Source: an uncultured Pelagibacteraceae bacterium
GTDB lineage: Bacteria > Pseudomonadota > Alphaproteobacteria > Pelagibacterales > Pelagibacteraceae
NCBI GenBank assembly: GCA_902628565.1
Contig: CACONR010000003.1
Location: 30,722 to 94,721, forward strand
Direction of reading: 5' to 3'
DNA: 64,000 nucleotides
Positions 33,368 through 42,297 of this stretch are shown here, piece after piece. The notes below the pieces were generated by a model. It was not told where the DNA came from. It saw only the letters and a list, made by a program, of their open reading frames with translations, and ran no database searches. The translations under genes and the position numbers were made by a program. Every line of letters begins with the position of its first letter. Position 1 is the first letter of the stretch.

Positions 33368-35117
33368 AAAAAATTTTTTAATTTTATTTTTTTTATTTTT
33401 CACTTCTATTTCTAATGCAGAGGAAAAACCAGTTGATATTTGGAATATAGATAAAAAAGAAATTGAAGAAAAAAATACAACTAACAATTCAGAAATTTCA
33501 AATGGGGAAAATATTTTACAAGAGAGTATTCAGCCAAGTGTATTTGGAATGCAAAATCAAAATCAAAAATCAATTATTAATCTTGATGAAAAGTTTGATA
33601 CAAAAGAAATTAAAATAATCGGATTATATGACCCTGAAGATTATGGTCTCAATGTAGATATGTGGGCTAATTCAGATGGAGACCAATTAGAAAATTTGCT
33701 TACAAAACTAAATAAGATGGATCTTTCAAATGATGCAATTGAAATCATTAATACTTCACTCTTAATTAATGCTCATAGTCCCAAAAAAAATATATCAGAT
33801 AACGAATTTCTAAAATTAAAGTCAGATTGGTTAATAAAAAACTCAAACCTAGATTTAATTGAAGAATATTTAATTCAAAATCAAATAATTAATTTACATC
33901 CAGAACTCACAAAACATCTTGTGGATGAACATCTCTCTAATTCAAAAATTGACAAAGCTTGCAGTGTTTTTTCAAAAAATAATGAATTAATTACAGATGA
34001 GTATTTATCTAAATTTAACATCTATTGTTTGATTAAAAATAATAAAAGAGAGGAAGCACAATTAATTTTAGATTTAAAAAAAGAAACAGGCTTTAAAGAT
34101 GAATATTTCGAAAAAAAAATAAATTATTTACTAAAATACACAAAAAAAATAGATGAATCAGTATCTGAAAAATCAATATTTGATTTTTTCTTAGCCCATC
34201 AAACAAATCCTAATTTTAATTTCGAACCTAACGATAAAACTAAAAAAATAATTTGGAAATATCTTTCATCTGCAAATTTACTAGGTTCATTTAAAAAAAT
34301 TGATGTTTCAGAAATTGAGAAAATAGGAACTATAGAAAAAGCTGTTCATGATAAAAATTATCCAGAAAAAGAATTATTTAATTTATATAAAAGATTTCAA
34401 TTTAATTTTAATCAACTTCTCAATGCTCAAAATGAATATAAAAAACTCTCCAAAATTGAAGGTAGGGCTCTTATTTATCAGAAAATTTTACTAGAGTCAG
34501 AAATGGTACAAAAATTAAAGTTATTAAGAGTATTAAAAAATTCCTTTAAAGATGATGATTTAGAAAAAGCGTTTGATTTAGAATTGAAAATCTTTCTCGA
34601 GAAAATTAATCCAGTGGATATACCAGATAATTTAACCAGTTTTTATTATACAAATATTCAAATTGAAAAGGATGAAGATAAAAAAATTAAGTTTAATAAT
34701 GATATAATGCATCAGTCAAAACTAATTAATTACTTTAACGGTGATTATGCTAGTTCCAAAATTTCTAAAGACACAAATAATTTTTTAAAAAAGATAAAAA
34801 AAAACAAAAAATATTTTCTATCTAAAAAAGATATTATATTTTTAGAGTCTTTAAGATATGATGGAATTGAAATTTCAGAAAAATACAATGATTTGTATCA
34901 AATTGATGAAAATGAAATTCCTACAGATATACAAATTATGATTAATAATAGTGAAACTGGTTTAGCACTTTTGAGAATTGCTGAAGTGATTGGACAAGAT
35001 GAAATTGACAGAATAGATGAAGATACAATTTATTTTATAATCACAGCTCTTAATAAGCTTAATATTGATTGGATGAGAAATAAGATATTGCTTAAAGTTC
35101 TTCCTTTAAAAGTCTAA
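33342..35117 (+). CDS. Secreted protein of unknown function
   Basis: A 591-aa protein with a clear signal peptide (basic start, hydrophobic core to about residue 22, then SNAEEKP, cleavage expected after the Ala). The mature part is acidic and mostly predicted helical, without cysteine-rich or catalytic motifs that I recognise. It is translationally linked to the small membrane protein upstream and lies 21 bases before def. Likely periplasmic and lineage-restricted. Confidence 0.75.
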   Translation: MKILKLLNKKNFLILFFLFFTSISNAEEKPVDIWNIDKKEIEEKNTTNNSEISNGENILQESIQPSVFGMQNQNQKSIINLDEKFDTKEIKIIGLYDPEDYGLNVDMWANSDGDQLENLLTKLNKMDLSNDAIEIINTSLLINAHSPKKNISDNEFLKLKSDWLIKNSNLDLIEEYLIQNQIINLHPELTKHLVDEHLSNSKIDKACSVFSKNNELITDEYLSKFNIYCLIKNNKREEAQLILDLKKETGFKDEYFEKKINYLLKYTKKIDESVSEKSIFDFFLAHQTNPNFNFEPNDKTKKIIWKYLSSANLLGSFKKIDVSEIEKIGTIEKAVHDKNYPEKELFNLYKRFQFNFNQLLNAQNEYKKLSKIEGRALIYQKILLESEMVQKLKLLRVLKNSFKDDDLEKAFDLELKIFLEKINPVDIPDNLTSFYYTNIQIEKDEDKKIKFNNDIMHQSKLINYFNGDYASSKISKDTNNFLKKIKKNKKYFLSKKDIIFLESLRYDGIEISEKYNDLYQIDENEIPTDIQIMINNSETGLALLRIAEVIGQDEIDRIDEDTIYFIITALNKLNIDWMRNKILLKVLPLKV

Positions 35118-35138
35118 AAATTAGTTTAATTATTCATT

Positions 35139-35660
35139 ATGCTTAAAGAAATTGTTACAGTTCCAGATGAAATATTAAAAAAGATATCTGATCCAATTGA
35201 AAAGGTTGGAGTTAATGAAAAAAAATTAATTGAAGATTTGTTTGAAACAATGTACCACTCCAATGGAATTGGTCTTGCAGCAGTTCAAGTAGGTATACTA
35301 AAAAGAGTTTTAGTAATTGACGTTTCAAATAAGGACGAAAAAAATCAACCAATTGCATTAATCAATCCTGTAATAAAAAACTTAAGCGAGGAGACATCGG
35401 TGTATGAAGAAGGTTGTCTATCAATACCTGAAACTTTTATTGAAATTGAGAGACCAAAAATTTGTGAGTTGGAATATATAAATGAAAAGGGAGAGAAGAA
35501 AAATCTTAAATGTGATGGACTTTTATCTACTTGTGTTCAACATGAAATAAATCATTTGGATGGAAAATTAATTATTGATCATTTATCAAAATTAAAGAAA
35601 GATTTTATTATAAAAAAAATTTCAAAAATTAAAAAAAATCCAGACAGAATAGTAGTTTAA
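35139..35660 (+). CDS. def: Peptide deformylase
   Basis: A 173-aa metalloenzyme removing the N-formyl group from nascent proteins. All three motifs are present: GIGLAAVQVG (about 45), EGCLSIPE (about 91) and the metal-binding HEINHLDG (about 133). Two bases separate it from fmt, the usual def-fmt pairing. Confidence 0.96.
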   Translation: MLKEIVTVPDEILKKISDPIEKVGVNEKKLIEDLFETMYHSNGIGLAAVQVGILKRVLVIDVSNKDEKNQPIALINPVIKNLSEETSVYEEGCLSIPETFIEIERPKICELEYINEKGEKKNLKCDGLLSTCVQHEINHLDGKLIIDHLSKLKKDFIIKKISKIKKNPDRIVV

Positions 35661-35662
35661 AG

Positions 35663-36595
35663 ATGGCAAATAAGATTATCTTTATGGGTACACCAATATT
35701 TTGTGTCCCTATTTTAAAATCTCTATATCAAAATGGTTATAATATTTCTGTGGTTTTTACTCAACCACCGCAAAAATCTCATAGAGGACAAAAAATTAAC
35801 AAAAGTCCAATTCAGGGTATCTCTGAAACTTTAAATATAAATTATAGAACACCTAAGACACTTAAGGATAATCAAGAAGAGTATGAATTTTTAAAAGAGT
35901 TAAATGCCGATCTTGCAATAGTGTGTGCATATGGACAAATTATTCCTGAAAATTTTTTAAACTTAACCAAAAAAGGTTTTATAAATATTCATGCCTCAAT
36001 TCTTCCTAGTTGGCGAGGGGCGGCGCCGATCCAGAGATCAATTATGAATTTAGATCGAGAAACTGGCATAAGTATTATGAAGATCAAAAAAGAATTGGAT
36101 AGCGGACCAGTTAGTAATATTTATAAAATCAAAATAGATCAAAACCAAAATGCTCAAGAAATTTCAGAAAAACTCTCCGCTTTAGCTGCTGAAAAAATCT
36201 TAGATAATGTGGATGATATATTTGAAGATAAGGCGAAGTTTATTGATCAAGATCATTCAAAAGCAACTTATGCAAAAAAAATTGATAAGGAGGAGTCTCA
36301 GATTAATTGGGACGAGGATGCTTCTAAAATTATTGGAAAAATAAATGGATTATTTCCCTCCCCAGGTGCTTCTTTTAGTTTTAATGGCGAAAGATATAAA
36401 ATTTTGAAAGCCGAAATTGGTAATGGCAAAGGTCAAGTTGGAGAAATAATTTCAAATCAGTTAGAAGTAGCATGTAATAACAACCAATCTATTAAGATTC
36501 TCGAAATTCAAAGACAAGGAAAAAGACCACAAAAAATTAGCGAATTCATGTTGGGCTCTCAAATTAAAAAGGGCTCAAAGTTATCAAATGTTTAG
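35663..36595 (+). CDS. fmt: Methionyl-tRNA formyltransferase
   Basis: A 310-aa enzyme formylating initiator Met-tRNA with 10-formyl-THF. The catalytic N-H-D set is in NIHASILPSWRGAAPIQRSI (about 108-127) and the following LDSGP. The C-terminal OB-like domain starts near 205. It overlaps truA by 8 bases. Confidence 0.96.
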   Translation: MANKIIFMGTPIFCVPILKSLYQNGYNISVVFTQPPQKSHRGQKINKSPIQGISETLNINYRTPKTLKDNQEEYEFLKELNADLAIVCAYGQIIPENFLNLTKKGFINIHASILPSWRGAAPIQRSIMNLDRETGISIMKIKKELDSGPVSNIYKIKIDQNQNAQEISEKLSALAAEKILDNVDDIFEDKAKFIDQDHSKATYAKKIDKEESQINWDEDASKIIGKINGLFPSPGASFSFNGERYKILKAEIGNGKGQVGEIISNQLEVACNNNQSIKILEIQRQGKRPQKISEFMLGSQIKKGSKLSNV

Positions 36596-37328
36596 ATATC
36601 AAATATTAATTGAATATGAGGGCACTAATTTTAGGGGGTGGCAAATTCAAAAAAAAGGAAAAACTGTCCAGGGGTTATTACAAGAGAAAATTTCAAAACT
36701 TTTAAAAGAAAAAATCATAATATGTGGGGCTGGAAGATTAGATGTTGGTGTACATGCCAAAGAACAGTCAGCACATTTTGATTGTAAAAATAAGATTATC
36801 AAAATTGATAGGTTTTTAAAATCAATCAATCATTTTTTAAATAAAGATGGAATAGCAATACTTAAAATTACAAAAAGAGGTAATAATTTTCATGCTAGAT
36901 TTTCAGCTAAAATGAGAGTTTATAATTATGTGATTATTAATCGGATTAGTGGACCAGTTTTAGATAAAAATAGAGGCTGGCATATTATAAAAGATCTTGA
37001 TTTAAAATTGATGAAAGGTGCTGCAAGAAAATTGATTGGTACTAAAGATTTCAGTACTTTTAGAAAATCGAGTTGTAGGGCTAAAAGTCCAATAAAGACT
37101 ATGAAATCTGTAAAAATTAGATCTACAAAAAATAAGATTGAAATAGAATTCAGATCTCAATCTTTCTTACAACAACAAGTTCGGTCTATGGTTGGTTGTT
37201 TAAAATATGTTGGGGAAGAAAAATGGACATTAAAAAGATTTGTAAATGTAATGCAGTCTAAAAAAAGAGAATTATGTGCTCCACCTGCACCACCTCAAGG
37301 TCTCTATTTAACGAAAGTTATTTATTAA
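36588..37328 (+). CDS. truA: tRNA pseudouridine(38-40) synthase
   Basis: A 246-aa pseudouridine synthase modifying the anticodon arm of tRNAs. The catalytic Asp is in GAGRLDVGVHAKEQSAHFD; most TruA proteins have GRTDAGVHA, so two flanking residues (T to L, A to V) differ while the Asp is kept. FLQQQVRSMVGCL near residue 197 is also typical. It ends 21 bases into the convergent SET-domain gene. Confidence 0.94.
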   Translation: MFRYQILIEYEGTNFRGWQIQKKGKTVQGLLQEKISKLLKEKIIICGAGRLDVGVHAKEQSAHFDCKNKIIKIDRFLKSINHFLNKDGIAILKITKRGNNFHARFSAKMRVYNYVIINRISGPVLDKNRGWHIIKDLDLKLMKGAARKLIGTKDFSTFRKSSCRAKSPIKTMKSVKIRSTKNKIEIEFRSQSFLQQQVRSMVGCLKYVGEEKWTLKRFVNVMQSKKRELCAPPAPPQGLYLTKVIY

Positions 37329-37802
37329 TTTTTTTTTATTACTCATCGCAAATTTACGGTGTATTCGCCATCTACTTTCCTCACGAATTATAAAACCACA
37401 ACAATTTTTTGATTTACATTTACAAGGAAATTGCTTGTAATCTTCTTTATCAAAACTAAAACCATAATCACAAGTTATCTCTTCGCCCTTTTTAATATCT
37501 CTATCAGCTGTTATCCAAATTTTTAAACCCTTACCATCATAACGTGCGTTTGCATCACAACTATGATTTACCAATCCAGCAATATTAAATGAGAAATCAC
37601 CATCTAAGGTATATTTTTTATTTAGAGTAAATAGATAAATAGGTTTTTTATTGTCATATTTATCTGACTCTTCAACTTCTTTATTTGTAATTATTTTTCC
37701 TAAGTAATTAATAATTTTTGTACCTTCTTTGATATTTTTAGTAGCATAAAGTCCACGACCTTTATTATCAATTTTTGATTTTCTTATTTTGTATAGTTTC
37801 AT
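37308..37802 (-). CDS. SET-domain protein (putative lysine methyltransferase)
   Basis: A 164-aa stand-alone SET domain. Visible motifs are GRGLYATKNIKEGTKI (about 15-30), the catalytic/SAM-binding GLVNHSCDANAR (about 86-97), EEITCDYGFSF and a cysteine-rich post-SET segment (CKCKSKNCCGFI, about 137-148). Such proteins methylate lysines, in bacteria sometimes of ribosomal or nucleoid proteins. It is the last gene of the dap/HDAC run, 30 bases after the HDAC-like gene. The target is unknown. Confidence 0.85.
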   Translation of the reverse strand: MKLYKIRKSKIDNKGRGLYATKNIKEGTKIINYLGKIITNKEVEESDKYDNKKPIYLFTLNKKYTLDGDFSFNIAGLVNHSCDANARYDGKGLKIWITADRDIKKGEEITCDYGFSFDKEDYKQFPCKCKSKNCCGFIIREESRWRIHRKFAMSNKKKLINNFR

Positions 37803-37832
37803 GAAGTTGATTTATGATGGGCTAGATATTTA

Positions 37833-38756
37833 TCAATTGTATTCTACCAATGCATTGACATGTTCGTTAGCGCTTTCTGCTAAAGCATTTAAATCATATC
37901 CACCTTCAAGTATAGAAACAACTTTACCTGCCGTAAACTCATTAGTAGCCGCTAATGTTCTTTTAGTAATTTCATAAAAATCTTTTGAACTAAGTTGAAA
38001 TTGAGCTAATGGATCATCTTTATGTGCATCAAAACCTGCTGAAAATATAAGAAAATCTGGTTTATATTGAACTAATCTTTCTAACACCCTATCAAATGCA
38101 TTAAAGTATTCTTCTGAGTTCGTCCCAGCGGGCAAAGGGATATTCAATGAATTATTAAAGTCCCCTTTATCTTTATCTGTTCCACCCCCAGGATAAAAAG
38201 GATATTGGTGCGTAGAAATATATAATGAATTTTTATTATTACGCATGACATCATAATTTCCATTACCCCAGTGCACGTCAAAATCTACACAGGCAATTCT
38301 TTTGTATTTATATTTTGACACTAAATAGTTTGTTGCTACTCCTGCGTTTGATATACAACAAAATCCCATAGCTTTATTTTTTTCAGCATGGTGCCCAGGT
38401 GGTCTAGCCAAACAAAATGCATTTTTAAATTGATTACTCTCTATTCCATCTATTGCTCTTATTGTTGAACCAGCAGCATCAAAAACTGCTTTTTTACTTT
38501 CAGGTGATACAACAGTATCGCCGTCTAGAAACTTAAGGCCTTTTTGAGGAAAAGAATCTTTTAAATTATTTATATAGTCTTTTGAATGTGTCATAGACAA
38601 TATATCATCAGGAACATTATCTGGCTTATCCCAGATTATGTCTTTTCTTTTTTTTAACTTTTCTTTTATAGCAATTACTCTTTTAGGCTGCTCAGGATGA
38701 CCATCGCCAGTCTTATGTTTCTCATAGGAGTCAGAATTTATGATCGCTGTTTTCAT
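37833..38756 (-). CDS. Histone-deacetylase-like amidohydrolase
   Basis: A 307-aa class II HDAC-type zinc amidohydrolase. Active-site elements are ARPPGHHAEKNKAMGFC (tandem His, about 119-135), CVDFDVHWGNG (zinc Asp/His, about 160) and SAGFDAHKDDP (second zinc Asp, about 245). Bacterial relatives deacetylate polyamines, acetoin-related compounds or proteins. It overlaps dapE by 4 bases, so a role in amine or acyl-lysine metabolism is suggested by position. Confidence 0.9.
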   Translation of the reverse strand: MKTAIINSDSYEKHKTGDGHPEQPKRVIAIKEKLKKRKDIIWDKPDNVPDDILSMTHSKDYINNLKDSFPQKGLKFLDGDTVVSPESKKAVFDAAGSTIRAIDGIESNQFKNAFCLARPPGHHAEKNKAMGFCCISNAGVATNYLVSKYKYKRIACVDFDVHWGNGNYDVMRNNKNSLYISTHQYPFYPGGGTDKDKGDFNNSLNIPLPAGTNSEEYFNAFDRVLERLVQYKPDFLIFSAGFDAHKDDPLAQFQLSSKDFYEITKRTLAATNEFTAGKVVSILEGGYDLNALAESANEHVNALVEYN

Positions 38757-39910
38757 TTAAAATAATTTATTAAAATGTTTTCATAAATTTTCTTAAGATT
38801 TTTCAAATCTTTTAAAGATACGGCTTCATCAACTTTATGCATTGTTTTTCCAACAAGCCCAAATTCTAATCCAGGTGATATTTTTCTTATGAATCTTAAA
38901 TCTGAGGTTCCACCTGTAGTAGATAGCTTTGGTTTAATTTTGGTAAATTTTTTTATGATATTTTGTATCATGTGCGTTGTTTCGTTTGGCTTTGTTAGAA
39001 ATGCCTCACCCGAAACTCTATAATCAATTTTAAATTTTGATTTATTTTTCTTGGTTATTTTTTTAAAAATTTTATTAAGTCTATTTTTAATAGAATTTGA
39101 CGAATGTTTATTATTAAACCTTATATTAAATGTTGCCTCAGCCATAGCCGGGATAACATTATCAGCGTTATTATTTATATTTATTTTTGTAACCTCTAAG
39201 TTTGTAGGTTGGAAGTTTTTTGATCCTTTATCAAATTTAATATCTTTTAATTCTTTTAAAATTTTTACAATTATAGTTGAGGGATTATTAGCTCTATGGG
39301 GATATGCAACATGGCCTTGCTGACCAAAAATATTTAATTTACCAGTTAAACTACCCCTACGTCCAATCTTTATCATTTCGCCTAATTTATTTGGATTTGT
39401 TGGTTCACCAACAAGACAAAAGTTAATTTTTTCTTTACTTTTTATTAAATAATCTACAACTTTTTTGGTGCCATTTACTGCATCACCTTCTTCATCCCCT
39501 GTAATAAGTAAACTTATCGACCCGTTGAATTTTCTATTTTTTGATAAAAAAGTGCTTACGGCAGACACAAAAGCTGCAACAGAGCTTTTCATATCATTTG
39601 CACCTCTCCCAATTAAATGGCCTTTTTTGATAGATGGTTTAAACGGATTTACTGTCCAATCCTTAATGTTTCCTGGAGGGACAATATCAACATGTCCTGC
39701 AAACATAAAATTCGGTTTCTTAGATCCTAATCTTGCATACAAGTTTTTCACAGGCTGAAATCCTCTTTCTTTAAATTCCAATATTTTTGTTTTGAAACCT
39801 AATTTTTTTAATTTTTTTTCTAAAAATTTCATTACTCCAGCATCAACTGGGGTGATGGAAGGAAATCTGATTAGCTCTTTAGCTAATTTTAACTCATTTA
39901 AAGTTTTCAT
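38753..39910 (-). CDS. dapE: Succinyl-diaminopimelate desuccinylase
   Basis: A 385-aa M20 metallopeptidase-type enzyme releasing LL-diaminopimelate from its N-succinyl form. Zinc ligands are in FAGHVDIVPPG (His, about 70), GRGANDMKSS (Asp), and GDEEGDA (Glu, about 135); a dimerization domain follows. It is 2 bases downstream of dapD. Confidence 0.94.
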   Translation of the reverse strand: MKTLNELKLAKELIRFPSITPVDAGVMKFLEKKLKKLGFKTKILEFKERGFQPVKNLYARLGSKKPNFMFAGHVDIVPPGNIKDWTVNPFKPSIKKGHLIGRGANDMKSSVAAFVSAVSTFLSKNRKFNGSISLLITGDEEGDAVNGTKKVVDYLIKSKEKINFCLVGEPTNPNKLGEMIKIGRRGSLTGKLNIFGQQGHVAYPHRANNPSTIIVKILKELKDIKFDKGSKNFQPTNLEVTKININNNADNVIPAMAEATFNIRFNNKHSSNSIKNRLNKIFKKITKKNKSKFKIDYRVSGEAFLTKPNETTHMIQNIIKKFTKIKPKLSTTGGTSDLRFIRKISPGLEFGLVGKTMHKVDEAVSLKDLKNLKKIYENILINYFK

Positions 39911-39912
39911 TT

Positions 39913-40740
39913 TTAGTCTCTTAAGAGGTCGTTAATAGAAGTTTTAGATCTTGTTTTTTCATCAACTTGTTTAATTATTACTGCACAATACAAGGAGGGT
40001 GCAGAAGAATTATTTTTATCAGGCAACGAGCCTGGAACTACAACTGAATAAGGTGGTATTTTACCATAAGAAATTTTCCCAGTTTTTCTTTCAACTATTT
40101 TTGTTGATTGACCGATATACATACCCATACTTAAAACTGAACCTTCTCCAACAATTACGCCCTCAACTACCTCTGACATCGCTCCAAGAAATACATTATC
40201 CTCTATGATTGTTGGTAAAGCTTGCGCAGGCTCTAGAACTCCACCAACACCCGAACCTGCAGAAATATGGCAATTCTTACCTATCTGACAACAACTACCA
40301 GCTCTTGCAAAAGTATCTATCATTGTTCCTTCGTCAATATATGCTCCAATGTTTACGTAACATGGCATAAGAACAGCATTTTTTCCGACAAATGAACCTT
40401 TTCTTACTGGTGAGTTCGGAACCATTCTAAAACCTGCTTTTTCATGATCAGCTTTGGTCCATCCTGCAGTTTTACCTTTCAATAAATGTGATTTATCGTA
40501 CCAACTACTATAAGGACCATTTAAATTTTCCATTGGGTAAATTCTAAAACTTAACATTATAGCTTTCTTAAGGTGCTGATGAGTTACCCATTCTCCATTT
40601 ATTTTCTCAGCAACTCTTGATTTACCACTATCTAAATCAGCAATAACTTGGTTAATAGCATCTTTTAAATTTTGATCAGAATTTTGGTTTACCTGATCTT
40701 TTTTTTCCCAAGCATCATTGATTATTTTTTCTAAAGACAT
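39913..40740 (-). CDS. dapD: 2,3,4,5-tetrahydropyridine-2,6-dicarboxylate N-succinyltransferase
   Basis: A 275-aa left-handed beta-helix acyltransferase of the lysine/diaminopimelate pathway. The hexapeptide-repeat region runs from about 105 to 210 ([35 protein letters not shown]), with the N-terminal helical domain and [10 protein letters not shown] linker before it. It acts just before dapC/dapE. Confidence 0.96.
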   Translation of the reverse strand: MSLEKIINDAWEKKDQVNQNSDQNLKDAINQVIADLDSGKSRVAEKINGEWVTHQHLKKAIMLSFRIYPMENLNGPYSSWYDKSHLLKGKTAGWTKADHEKAGFRMVPNSPVRKGSFVGKNAVLMPCYVNIGAYIDEGTMIDTFARAGSCCQIGKNCHISAGSGVGGVLEPAQALPTIIEDNVFLGAMSEVVEGVIVGEGSVLSMGMYIGQSTKIVERKTGKISYGKIPPYSVVVPGSLPDKNNSSAPSLYCAVIIKQVDEKTRSKTSINDLLRD

Positions 40741-40742
40741 AA

Positions 40743-41432
40743 TTAATTACTTTTTAATAGCCTTATTTCTTTTAGAAATAAAGACAGATTTTCAATTTTG
40801 TGTGAAATAAAATCTTTGTCTGCATCCATTTTTCCAAAATGCTCATCATTAATTAACCAAACGGTTGTACAACCTCGTTCGTGACCTATACTTAAGTTTT
40901 TAGCTATATCTTCAATGTAAATAGTCTCTTTTGGATTTATACCAAATTTTTTTACCATTAAGTCGAAGGTTTCCGCTTCTGGTTTGGGTACATAACCAGC
41001 ATCTTTAATATCAAAAACCTTATCTCTTCCAAATAAATCATACACACCCAAGTGAGTTAAAATATTAGCAGCATGTTCAGCACTACCATTGGTAAAGATA
41101 AATTTTTCCATATCTAATTGTTTAAGCTCATTTCTCATAATTTTATCTTCTTTCATAAATGATAAATCAATTTCATGGACGTAAGATAAAAATTCATCTG
41201 GTGATATTCCATTATGAACCATTAATCCTCTTAATGATGTATTATATTTATAGAAATAATTTGTTTGTAATTCTTTAGCTTTATCCTTATCAATTTTAAG
41301 TTTTTCAGATATAAATTGAGTCATCCTCTTTGAAACTTGACCAAATACACGCTCTAAAGAATAGTTATTGTGCTTTCCATAACAAACACCATCAAGATCA
41401 AGTAGCAGATATTTTTTCTCTTTTAAGTTCAT
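40743..41432 (-). CDS. HAD-family hydrolase (pyrimidine 5'-nucleotidase-like)
   Basis: A 229-aa phosphatase. Motif I is [11 protein letters not shown] (nucleophile Asp about residue 10), motif [10 protein letters not shown], motif [11 protein letters not shown] and motif [10 protein letters not shown]. The SDT1/phosphatase pattern DLDGVCYG suggests nucleotide or small phosphoester substrates. A longer frame exists to 41483, but the ATG at 41432 overlaps the argB TGA as ATGA and gives the normal N-terminus. Confidence 0.85.
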   Translation of the reverse strand: MNLKEKKYLLLDLDGVCYGKHNNYSLERVFGQVSKRMTQFISEKLKIDKDKAKELQTNYFYKYNTSLRGLMVHNGISPDEFLSYVHEIDLSFMKEDKIMRNELKQLDMEKFIFTNGSAEHAANILTHLGVYDLFGRDKVFDIKDAGYVPKPEAETFDLMVKKFGINPKETIYIEDIAKNLSIGHERGCTTVWLINDEHFGKMDADKDFISHKIENLSLFLKEIRLLKSN

Positions 41433-42277
41433 TTTCTTATTAATGTACCTGATCCCTTGTCTGAGAAAATTTCCCATAAACAAGAATGCTGTTTTGTACC
41501 ATTAATTATACCCGCTGCTGTAACTCCATTATTAACAGCATCTAGACAAGCATTTATTTTGGGTATCATTCCTTCAGTAATTGTCTCATCTTTTACCATC
41601 TCTAATATTTCGGATGAGGATATTTCATCTATAAGTTTTTTTTCTTTATTTAAAACACCATCAACATTTGTCATCAATAGCAATCTCCTTGATTTGACAG
41701 ATTTGGCTACAGCCATTGCCGCAGTATCACCATTAATATTATGTGTTTGATTGTTTTTATCTAAGCCTAATGGTGAAATAATCGGTATTTTATTTTGTCG
41801 AATTATATCCAATAAAATATCGTTATTAATCTTATTTGGTAGACCAACAAAACCTAGTTCTTTTGCCTCTGGTACGACCTCAATAATATTATCTTTTTTA
41901 GTGTGGATGGAGACCGCTTTTGTATTTTTTTTGTTCAAAGAGCTTACAATATCATTGTTAAAATCTATTAAGACTGACTCAACAATGTTTATAATTTTTT
42001 CATCAGTGACTCTTAACCCTCTTATAAATTTTGATTGAATATTAGATTTATCTAATTCTCTCTTGATTCTTGGACCTCCACCATGAACTACAATAACTGA
42101 AAGACCTAATTTATTTAAGATACTTAAATCAGTAATAAAATTATCAAAGATATTTCTATCAATTAAAACATTTCCTCCATATTTAATAACAATCAAGTCA
42201 TTTTTATATTTTTCAATATATTTATTAACCTCGTTTATTGGAGGTCCGTTTTCAGGAAGAATTTTTTTTAAGTCCAT
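41429..42277 (-). CDS. argB: Acetylglutamate kinase
   Basis: A 282-aa amino-acid kinase of arginine synthesis. Motifs include VIKYGGNVL (about 31), VHGGGPRIKRELD (about 64) and the NINGDTAAMAVA loop (about 182). In many alphaproteobacteria argB follows the rnpA-yidC-engB cluster; here it follows yidC directly, without engB. Confidence 0.95.
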   Translation of the reverse strand: MDLKKILPENGPPINEVNKYIEKYKNDLIVIKYGGNVLIDRNIFDNFITDLSILNKLGLSVIVVHGGGPRIKRELDKSNIQSKFIRGLRVTDEKIINIVESVLIDFNNDIVSSLNKKNTKAVSIHTKKDNIIEVVPEAKELGFVGLPNKINNDILLDIIRQNKIPIISPLGLDKNNQTHNINGDTAAMAVAKSVKSRRLLLMTNVDGVLNKEKKLIDEISSSEILEMVKDETITEGMIPKINACLDAVNNGVTAAGIINGTKQHSCLWEIFSDKGSGTLIRK

Positions 42278-42297
42278 TAATTTATTTTAATTAAAAT

